NCBI GenBank assembly: GCA_002441865.1
Contig: DJNY01000226.1
Span: 1-6,083 of the forward strand
Reading direction: 5' to 3'
Length of the DNA stretch: 6,083 nt
Source of the DNA: Lachnospiraceae bacterium UBA6452
Lineage (GTDB): Bacteria > Bacillota > Clostridia > Lachnospirales > Lachnospiraceae
In this document: positions 1 through 3,777 of the stretch, one piece after another
Position numbering within the stretch: the first letter of the stretch is position 1
How the letters are laid out: each line of letters opens with the position of its first letter
Program-made: the position numbers and the translations under genes
The notes under the pieces: model-generated
What the model was told of the DNA's origin: nothing
What the model saw: the letters and a program-made list of their open reading frames with translations, nothing else
Databases searched by the model: none

Positions 1-288
1 GAAACAATGGAGCAGCTTTCCGCATACTGTGACGAATTTCTGATCCATGCGGTAGATGTGGAAGGAAAGAATAACGGGATCGAAGAGGAGCTTGTGAGCC
101 TGTTGTCCGCTTTTTCGGACAGACCGATTACCTATGCAGGCGGCGTACATGATTTTACGGATCTTTCCAGGCTGAAAAAGCTGGGAAAGGATCATATCAA
201 TGTAACGATCGGAAGCGCACTGGATCTGTTTGGCGGGAAGATGGCATTTACAGATGTGCTGAAGGCATGTGGAGATCAGACAAAATAG
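1..288 (+). CDS. hisA: HisA, eukaryote-type (HIS6-like) ProFAR isomerase, C-terminal part
   Basis: This is the 3' end of a gene that enters from outside the window; the frame is open from base 1 to the TAG at 286-288, so the ATG at 7 is probably internal. The product is the cytoplasmic enzyme of histidine biosynthesis that isomerises the aminoaldose ProFAR to the aminoketose PRFAR, a (beta/alpha)8 barrel. The visible 95 residues hold the last barrel strands: FLIHAVDVEGKNNGIEEELV (the strand that carries the catalytic Asp in this family), then ITYAGGVHDFTDL and a phosphate-binding strand VTIGSALDLFGG. The wording of these motifs (DVEG, YAGGV, GSALDLFGG) matches the fungal/plant HIS6 branch better than typical bacterial HisA, which usually has DGT and ASGG. 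A strong terminator follows directly, so this is the last gene of its transcript. The family call is firm; the branch assignment is from memory of the HIS6 sequence. Confidence 0.9.
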   Translation, partial: ETMEQLSAYCDEFLIHAVDVEGKNNGIEEELVSLLSAFSDRPITYAGGVHDFTDLSRLKKLGKDHINVTIGSALDLFGGKMAFTDVLKACGDQTK

Positions 289-293
289 GAAAG

Positions 294-330
294 AAAAAAG
301 CAACCGGTCATGTGACCGGCTGCTTTTTTT
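294..330. terminator. Bidirectional intrinsic terminator between hisA and csp
   Basis: An A-tract (294-299) leads into a stem AGCA-A-CCGGTCA (299-310) paired with TGACCGG-C-TGCT (313-324), with one A/C mismatch. It ends in a run of T at 324-330. Because the A-tract gives a T-tract on the other strand, the same hairpin can stop hisA transcription rightward and csp transcription leftward. It lies 6 bp after the hisA stop and about 100 bp beyond the csp stop. Confidence 0.9.
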
Positions 331-430
331 AATCCGTTAAAACAATTGCTCATTCAAAACTAAATTCTTTCAATTTATATTTTAAAAAGGCACATCGAAA
401 AACTGATTAAGCTTGTAAGAAGCGTACTTC

Positions 431-631
431 TTATAATTTAGTTACGTTAACTGCCTGAGGTCCTTTTTCGCCGTTAACTACTTCATACTCAACTGCCTGG
501 CCTTCTTCTAATGACTTGAAGCCTTCCATGTTAAGTCCTGAATAGTGTACGAAAACGTCGTTTCCAGCTTCATCAGAGATGAATCCGTAACCCTTCTGGT
601 TGTTGAACCATTTAACTGTACCTTTGTTCAT
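431..631 (-). CDS. csp: Cold-shock protein, CspA/CspB family
   Basis: This encodes a 66-residue single cold-shock domain, the usual length for the family, which binds single-stranded RNA and DNA in the cytoplasm and acts as an RNA chaperone. The five-strand OB fold is complete. It shows the N-terminal GTVKWFN (4-10), RNP1 KGYGFIS (13-19), RNP2 DVFVHY (25-30) and the closing GPQAVNV (57-63). The start was set at 629-631 because the protein then begins MNKGTVKWF like its relatives. A GGAGGT (639-644) also sits 7 nt upstream. An in-frame ATG at 688 would add 19 residues not found in the family and would start upstream of the predicted transcript start. The gene is monocistronic, divergent from niaR and convergent with hisA. 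Which paralogue (cspA, B, C or D) cannot be told from this window. Confidence 0.96.
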   Translation of the reverse strand: MNKGTVKWFNNQKGYGFISDEAGNDVFVHYSGLNMEGFKSLEEGQAVEYEVVNGEKGPQAVNVTKL

Positions 632-657
632 TGTGGCTACCTCCAAAATAATATATC

Positions 658-671
658 TGTCATTTATGACA
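658..671. repeat. 14-bp palindrome at the csp transcript start
   Basis: TGTCATTTATGACA is an inverted repeat with 6-bp arms around a central TT (or 5-bp arms around TTTA). It lies directly downstream of the csp -10 box, so it would form a hairpin at the very 5' end of the csp mRNA, whose leader is predicted at about 39 nt. It could be an mRNA-stabilising or temperature-sensitive 5' stem, or an operator. The arms are AT-rich and weak, so function is unproven. Confidence 0.45.
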
Positions 672-676
672 ACGTA

Positions 677-705
677 AGAATAGCACACCTTTTTTTAAAA
701 GTAAA
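677..705 (-). promoter_or_regulatory. Sigma-A type promoter of csp
   Basis: Read on the minus strand: -35 TTTACT (700-705), a 17-bp spacer and -10 TATTCT (677-682). The spacer ends TGTGC, giving an extended TGn motif. Each hexamer matches consensus at 4 of 6 positions. The predicted start is near 670, giving a leader of about 39 nt. That is much shorter than the long thermosensing leader known for E. coli cspA. Confidence 0.7.
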
Positions 706-720
706 GATGAAATAAATCAT

Positions 721-749
721 TTTACATTCTTTTACCGGCTTGGTACAAT
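721..749 (+). promoter_or_regulatory. Sigma-A type promoter of niaR
   Basis: -35 TTTACA (721-726), a 17-bp spacer and -10 TACAAT (744-749), each 5 of 6 to consensus, with TGG just before the -10 (extended -10). The predicted start is near 756. It lies back to back with the csp promoter, and the two -35 boxes are 15 bp apart across an AT-rich stretch. Confidence 0.8.
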
Positions 750-753
750 CAAA

Positions 754-801
754 AAGGAGCGGATTTTTATCCGCAGTACAGGATTTTCGGGAAGGAGCGG
801 A
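754..801 (+). promoter_or_regulatory. Structured niaR leader: hairpin plus repeated AAGGAGCGGA
   Basis: A perfect 6-bp hairpin GCGGAT-TTTT-ATCCGC lies at 759-774. The 10-mer AAGGAGCGGA occurs twice, at 754-763 (including the hairpin's 5' arm) and at 792-801 (including the niaR Shine-Dalgarno AAGGAG). The hairpin's 3' arm, TCCGC at 770-774, could therefore pair either with its own 5' arm or with GCGGA at 797-801, next to the ribosome binding site. This is a possible two-state leader; the geometry is seen, the regulation is inferred. Confidence 0.4.
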
Positions 802-802
802 A

Positions 803-811
803 ATGGCATGA
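803..811 (+). other. Two-codon open frame overlapping the niaR start
   Basis: ATG GCA TGA begins 5 nt after AAGGAG (792-797), a better distance than the 10 nt to the niaR ATG at 808. Its TGA overlaps the niaR start as ATGA, so ribosomes could start here, stop after two codons and restart on niaR. It may equally be chance. Confidence 0.3.
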
Positions 812-1329
812 ATGCAGAGGAAAGAAGAGAAAATATCCTAAAGCTCCTGGCAGAGTCGGACAGCCCGCTGTCAGGCACAGATCTGGCAAAATGCCTTGCG
901 GTCAGCAGACAGGTCATTGTACAGGATATTGCGCTTTTACGTGCTGTCAACAAAAATATTTTATCCACCAATAAAGGATATCTGTTATTTCATGAGGAAG
1001 AAAAAAGGAAAGGCAGGAAGCGTTCTGTCAAGGTCAGACATTCGCAGCAGCAGATTCTGGATGAACTGTATACGATCGTTGATCAGGGCGGGCATATTCT
1101 CGATGTGGTAGTAGCACATGAGATCTACGGGCAGATCACCTGTGATCTGATCATCAACAGCAGACAGGATGCGAAAAGCTTTGTGGAGCAGTGTGAAAAG
1201 AGTCATGCAAAAGGATTGAGCACGCTGACAGATGGTGTGCACTATCATACGATCGAAACGGATACAGAGGAGGCACTTGACCGGATCGAAGCAATGCTTG
1301 CTGAAAAAGGATACTTGCTATCTGATTAA
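808..1329 (+). CDS. niaR: NiaR (YrxA family) niacin-responsive transcriptional repressor
   Basis: The 173-residue protein has the standard two-part layout and length of NiaR. An HTH_11 winged helix-turn-helix spans about 4-60, with SGTDLAKCLAVSRQVIVQDIALLR (22-45) as the helix-turn-helix and NKGYLL (55-60) as the wing. A 3H domain spans about 72-170. In the family, niacin with a metal ion turns the protein into a repressor of NAD synthesis, salvage or niacin-uptake genes. H78, E86, H145 and H147 fall in register, offset by one, with the metal ligands I recall for Thermotoga TM1602 (H79, E87, H146, H148). H96 and H104 lie in the conserved GGHILDVVVAHEIYG block. No other start codon sits near the RBS in this frame. 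The gene is followed after 75 bp by an EIIC-like transporter gene with a palindrome in between. No copy of that palindrome is seen before niaR itself, so autoregulation is not evident. Confidence 0.93.
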   Translation: MNAEERRENILKLLAESDSPLSGTDLAKCLAVSRQVIVQDIALLRAVNKNILSTNKGYLLFHEEEKRKGRKRSVKVRHSQQQILDELYTIVDQGGHILDVVVAHEIYGQITCDLIINSRQDAKSFVEQCEKSHAKGLSTLTDGVHYHTIETDTEEALDRIEAMLAEKGYLLSD

Positions 1330-1347
1330 AAATATGATAAGGTACCC

Positions 1348-1377
1348 TTGTTGACTGACAAGACAGCTGAATATACA
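1348..1377 (+). promoter_or_regulatory. Possible separate promoter of the EIIC-like gene
   Basis: TTGTTG (1348-1353), an 18-bp spacer and TATACA (1372-1377; 4 of 6). An overlapping TTGACT (1351-1356) is a better -35 match but leaves only a 15-bp spacer. The -10 lies inside the 20-bp palindrome, as expected for a repressed promoter. No terminator separates niaR from this gene, so read-through from the niaR promoter is also likely. Confidence 0.4.
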
Positions 1378-1382
1378 GCTGT
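1363..1382. promoter_or_regulatory. 20-bp palindromic operator, candidate NiaR site
   Basis: Two copies of ACAGCTG lie 12 bp apart (1363-1369 and 1375-1381), the second extended to ACAGCTGT. Around the central AATAT they form a palindrome with 9 of 10 base pairs symmetric; only the 1370/1375 pair fails. Each half is itself a CAGCTG palindrome. From memory, Firmicute NiaR sites are built from paired ACAnnTGT-like units, which this fits. It lies between niaR and the transporter and covers the possible -10. The symmetry is seen; the link to NiaR is inferred from position and motif. Confidence 0.6.
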
Positions 1383-1404
1383 AAATACTGCCAAGGAGGA
1401 TACT

Positions 1405-2469
1405 ATGGAAAAATGTAAAAAGATACTGAACAAAATTTTTATCGATGGTCTGAGCGGTATGGCAACAGGCTTATTTGCAACTCTGATCATCGGAACGATC
1501 ATTTCCCAGATCGGCAGCTTTATTCCGGGAAATATCGGTACTTACATCTATATGATGGGAAAGGTTGCATCTTCTGTTACCGGTGCTGGTATCGGTGTGG
1601 GAGTTGCATTGAAATATAAGGAAAGTCCGCTTGTTGTGATCTCTGCAGCGACAGCAGGCATGATGGGGGCTTTTGCCAGCAAGATCCTGGCAGGCACAGT
1701 TTTAGTGGATGGTGTGATCACTTATGCAGGTCCCGGCGAACCGCTTGGCGCTTTCATTGCAGCGCTTGTTGCGATCCTGATCGGACACCTTGTCAGTGGT
1801 AAGACAAAGGTGGATATTCTCATTACACCGCTTGTCAGCATTGTATCAGGCAGTGCAGTCGGACTGATCTTAGGCCCTCCGATCTCTGCTTTTATGGCAT
1901 TCATCGGACAGCTCGTCAATGTAAATGTAGAGGCGCATCCGTTTATCGGCGGTATTATCGTTTCTGTTTTAATGGGTATTATCCTGACACTGCCGATCAG
2001 CTCTGCAGCACTTGGCATTATCTTAAATCTGTCAGGTCTGGCAGCAGGTGCGGCAACAGTCGGCTGCTGTGCGAATATGGTTGGTTTTGCGGTTGCAAGC
2101 TATAAGGATAATAAGGTAAACGGACTTTTAGCGCAGGGACTCGGTACAAGTATGCTGCAGATCGGTAATATCGTGAAGAAGCCGGTCATCTGGCTGCCCG
2201 CTATTTTAACAAGTGCGGTGCTCGGCCCGGTTTCCACCCTGGTATTTGGCATGACAAATAATGCGACAGGCTCCGGTATGGGTACAGCAGGTCTGGTTGG
2301 GCAGATCACAACGTATCAGACAATGGCATCCATGGAAAGCGGAAGCATTGTCCTTGTCAAGATCATCGTGCTGCATTTCCTTTTAACAGGTGTTCTTTCC
2401 TGGGCATTTGCCACAGGCATGAGAAAGCTTGGCTGGTTACAGGATGGTGATATGAAGCTGGATGTGTAA
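1405..2469 (+). CDS. Orphan PTS EIIC-like membrane protein (PTS_EIIC_2 type), possible NiaR-controlled transporter
   Basis: This is a 354-residue, very hydrophobic protein with roughly eight to ten membrane segments from about residue 15 to 345, and short basic or polar tails. It resembles the PTS_EIIC_2 family. It has a central GPGEPLGAFIAALVA (109-123) followed by the loop SGKTKVDILITP (131-142), and Gly/Ala-rich helices. No EIIA or EIIB domain is fused and none is encoded nearby, so phosphotransfer is not supported and the substrate is unknown. The start is the ATG at 1405, with AAGGAGGA (1393-1400) just upstream. A TTG at 1348 in frame would add 19 polar residues encoded by the operator region. 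Its position behind niaR and a palindrome suggests regulation by NiaR and perhaps uptake of niacin or a related compound. That is an inference from context. It ends before a strong terminator. Confidence 0.82.
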   Translation: MEKCKKILNKIFIDGLSGMATGLFATLIIGTIISQIGSFIPGNIGTYIYMMGKVASSVTGAGIGVGVALKYKESPLVVISAATAGMMGAFASKILAGTVLVDGVITYAGPGEPLGAFIAALVAILIGHLVSGKTKVDILITPLVSIVSGSAVGLILGPPISAFMAFIGQLVNVNVEAHPFIGGIIVSVLMGIILTLPISSAALGIILNLSGLAAGAATVGCCANMVGFAVASYKDNKVNGLLAQGLGTSMLQIGNIVKKPVIWLPAILTSAVLGPVSTLVFGMTNNATGSGMGTAGLVGQITTYQTMASMESGSIVLVKIIVLHFLLTGVLSWAFATGMRKLGWLQDGDMKLDV

Positions 2470-2530
2470 GTGATAGGTAATAGATTTAGATAGAAAAGAA
2501 AACTGTGACAGAGGCATTTTGAGTTGCAGC

Positions 2531-2598
2531 AAAAATCCCATGCAGGGGGTTTCAGGATCGTACATCGTGCAGATCTGAAACAGCTACATGGGATTTTT
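2531..2598. terminator. Large bidirectional terminator between the EIIC-like gene and yerC
   Basis: A perfect 12-bp outer stem pairs AAAAATCCCATG (2531-2542) with CATGGGATTTTT (2587-2598). A second inner stem pairs TTTCAG-G-ATC (2550-2559, one bulged G) with GATCTGAAA (2572-2580). The structure ends in T5 on either strand, so it can stop both convergent genes. It is longer than a usual terminator (68 nt) because of the stacked inner hairpin. Confidence 0.85.
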
Positions 2599-2609
2599 AT
2601 CGTAATATA

Positions 2610-2626
2610 CACTGCAGGCAGCAGTG
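2610..2626. repeat. Short hairpin just after the yerC stop
   Basis: CACTGC (2610-2615) and GCAGTG (2621-2626) form a 6-bp stem with loop AGGCA. On the minus strand it begins two bases after the yerC TAA and is not followed by a T-run. It is probably a minor 3' UTR stem upstream of the main terminator. Confidence 0.35.
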
Positions 2627-2628
2627 CT

Positions 2629-2919
2629 TTATTCTTCCTTCATACGGCTGAAAACCATTTCATAACCGTCATTTCCGTAAGTAAGAGAACGGTTGACACG
2701 GCTGATGGTAGCTGTGGAAGCTCCGGTCTTTTCGGCAATTTCCAGATAAGTCTTATGCTCCTTCAGCATAGCAGCAACTTCAAAACGCTGGGAAAGAGAG
2801 AGCAGCTCATTGACTGTACACAGATCTTCAAAAAAAGAATAGCATTCCTCTTTGGATTTCAGAGTCAGGATCGCTTCAAACAGATGATCAACCGGTTCAG
2901 ATTTTAATTGCTTTACCAT
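2629..2919 (-). CDS. yerC: YerC/YecD-type TrpR-related DNA-binding protein
   Basis: This 96-residue all-helical protein resembles Bacillus YerC over its whole length. It shows LFEAILTLKSKEECYSFFED (13-32), LCTVNELLSLSQRFEVA (33-49) and the helix-turn-helix TYLEIAEKTGASTATISR (57-74). It ends with YGNDGYEM (81-88), all hallmarks of the YerC/YecD branch of the TrpR superfamily. It should bind DNA as a dimer in the cytoplasm. The ligand and targets of the family are poorly known, and there is no trp gene nearby. The start was placed at 2917-2919, where the relatives begin and where GGAGGG (2924-2929) is 4 nt upstream. An in-frame ATG at 2961 would add 14 residues and leave almost no leader, since transcription is predicted to start near 2966. 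The gene stands alone, convergent with the EIIC-like gene and divergent from the DUF1836 gene. Confidence 0.93.
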   Translation of the reverse strand: MVKQLKSEPVDHLFEAILTLKSKEECYSFFEDLCTVNELLSLSQRFEVAAMLKEHKTYLEIAEKTGASTATISRVNRSLTYGNDGYEMVFSRMKEE

Positions 2920-2972
2920 AATTCCCTCCGACACTTTACCACTGTAAAATTTTAACGTCATACATTTCTTTT

Positions 2973-3001
2973 ATCTTAGCACAGGAAATGCGAAGCGTCA
3001 A
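2973..3001 (-). promoter_or_regulatory. Sigma-A type promoter of yerC
   Basis: On the minus strand: -35 TTGACG (2996-3001, 5 of 6), a 17-bp spacer and -10 TAAGAT (2973-2978, 4 of 6), with TGC before it making an extended -10. The predicted start is near 2966, giving a leader of about 47 nt. Confidence 0.78.
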
Positions 3002-3008
3002 CCTGTGC
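2979..3008. repeat. Inverted repeat framing the yerC -35 box, possible operator
   Basis: GCACAGG (2979-2985) and CCTGTGC (3002-3008) are a perfect 7-bp inverted repeat with centres 23 bp apart, about two helical turns. One arm abuts the upstream edge of the -35 and the other abuts the -10. This is a plausible repressor site, for example for YerC itself, but the binding protein is unknown. Confidence 0.45.
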
Positions 3009-3042
3009 AGACATTCTTTCGGAAAGGGGAAGAAAAGATAGA

Positions 3043-3085
3043 CATTTACAAATAGTTTTTAATACTATATAATGTAGTGTAAATG
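3043..3085. repeat. Nested inverted repeats around the DUF1836 promoter
   Basis: CATTTACA (3043-3050) and TGTAAATG (3078-3085) form a perfect 8-bp inverted repeat; the left arm contains the -35 box and the right arm covers the predicted start. Inside it, ATAGT (3052-3056) and ACTAT (3064-3068) form a second repeat in the spacer. The arrangement suggests a regulator binding across the promoter, possibly the DUF1836 protein. That assignment is inferred. Confidence 0.5.
3045..3073 (+). promoter_or_regulatory. Sigma-A type promoter of the DUF1836-hydrolase-GTPase cluster
   Basis: -35 TTTACA (3045-3050, 5 of 6), a 17-bp spacer and a perfect -10 TATAAT (3068-3073). The predicted start is near 3080, leaving a leader of about 42 nt. 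This is the best-matching promoter in the window. Confidence 0.85.
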
Positions 3086-3121
3086 AAAGATATGTAATAC
3101 AGGAAAGAAGCGGAGTGTATT

Positions 3122-3760
3122 ATGACAATTTCAACAGAAGATTTATTAAACAGCATAATGGAAAGCTTTGACCGCATAGACTATATCAAAACAGCGGATA
3201 TTCCGAATATCGATCTTTACATGGATCAGGTTACGACCTTTATGGATCACAGGCTGAAAAGCACAACAAGGCAGGAAACGGATAAGATACTGACAAAGAC
3301 CATGATCAATAATTATGCAAAAAACAATCTTTTGCCGCCGCCTGTGAAAAAGAAATATTCCAAAGAGCATCTTCTGGTGCTCATCTTTATCTATTATTTC
3401 AAGGGCTTTTTGTCAATCAGTGATATCCAGGAGCTTTTGCAGCCGATCACAGACCGGTTTTTCCAGAAAGAAGACGGACTGACACTTTCTGATATTTATG
3501 AAGAAGTATTCCAGATGGAAGGAAAAGAGATCCAGGCACTGAAAAAAGACGTGACAAGACATTTTGAACAGGCACAGAAATCTTTTGCGGATGCGGATGA
3601 GGAGTCAAGAGACTTCCTGCAGCAGTTTTATTTCATCTGTATGCTGAGCTTTGATGTATATGTGAAGAAGCTTCTGATCGAAAAGCTCATCGATGAGATG
3701 AGAAGCAGCAGACAGAGTACGGAAGAAACTGAGAAGGAAGAGAAAAAGAATAAAAAATAA
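3122..3760 (+). CDS. DUF1836 domain protein, MerR-like putative regulator
   Basis: The 212-residue cytoplasmic protein matches the DUF1836 family as I know it. It has IPNIDLYMDQVTTFMD (27-42), then LTKTMINNYAKNNLLPPPVKKKYS (57-80), then HLLVLIFIYYFKGFLSISDIQELL (83-106). The order of a helix-turn-helix start, a NYxKxxLLPPP turn and a K-K-Y-S stretch recalls the winged helix of MerR proteins, so DNA binding is likely but unproven. The C-terminal half (110-195) is helical and charged, and the tail after 195 is mostly Glu/Lys ending KKNKK. No effector domain is recognised. GGAG (3112-3115) lies 6 nt before the ATG. The gene opens the cluster and ends 17 bp before the hydrolase gene, which suggests co-transcription. 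Nested inverted repeats at its promoter could be an autoregulatory site. Confidence 0.85.
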   Translation: MTISTEDLLNSIMESFDRIDYIKTADIPNIDLYMDQVTTFMDHRLKSTTRQETDKILTKTMINNYAKNNLLPPPVKKKYSKEHLLVLIFIYYFKGFLSISDIQELLQPITDRFFQKEDGLTLSDIYEEVFQMEGKEIQALKKDVTRHFEQAQKSFADADEESRDFLQQFYFICMLSFDVYVKKLLIEKLIDEMRSSRQSTEETEKEEKKNKK

Positions 3761-3777
3761 GCCAGAGCAGAGGGTAT

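Noticed and set aside
331..430. Possible small gene or regulatory RNA between hisA and csp
   Set aside because: The stretch is AT-rich, with no RBS-led frame and no further strong hairpin; it is most simply the csp 3' UTR.
416..433. Hairpin TAAGAAG/CTTCTTA at the csp stop as its terminator
   Set aside because: The stem is AT-rich and not followed directly by a T-run; the strong bidirectional hairpin at 294-330 is the better terminator.
632..688. ATG at 688 as start of the cold-shock protein
   Set aside because: It lies upstream of the predicted transcript start. The family begins at MNKGTVKWF, and the good RBS serves the ATG at 631.
1348..1404. TTG start giving the EIIC-like protein 19 more residues
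   Set aside because: The extension is polar and overlaps the palindrome and possible promoter, whereas the ATG at 1405 has a strong AAGGAGGA right upstream.
2920..2961. ATG at 2961 as start of the YerC-like protein
   Set aside because: It would leave a leader of only about 5 nt, and the relatives start at the position of the ATG at 2919, which has GGAGGG just upstream.
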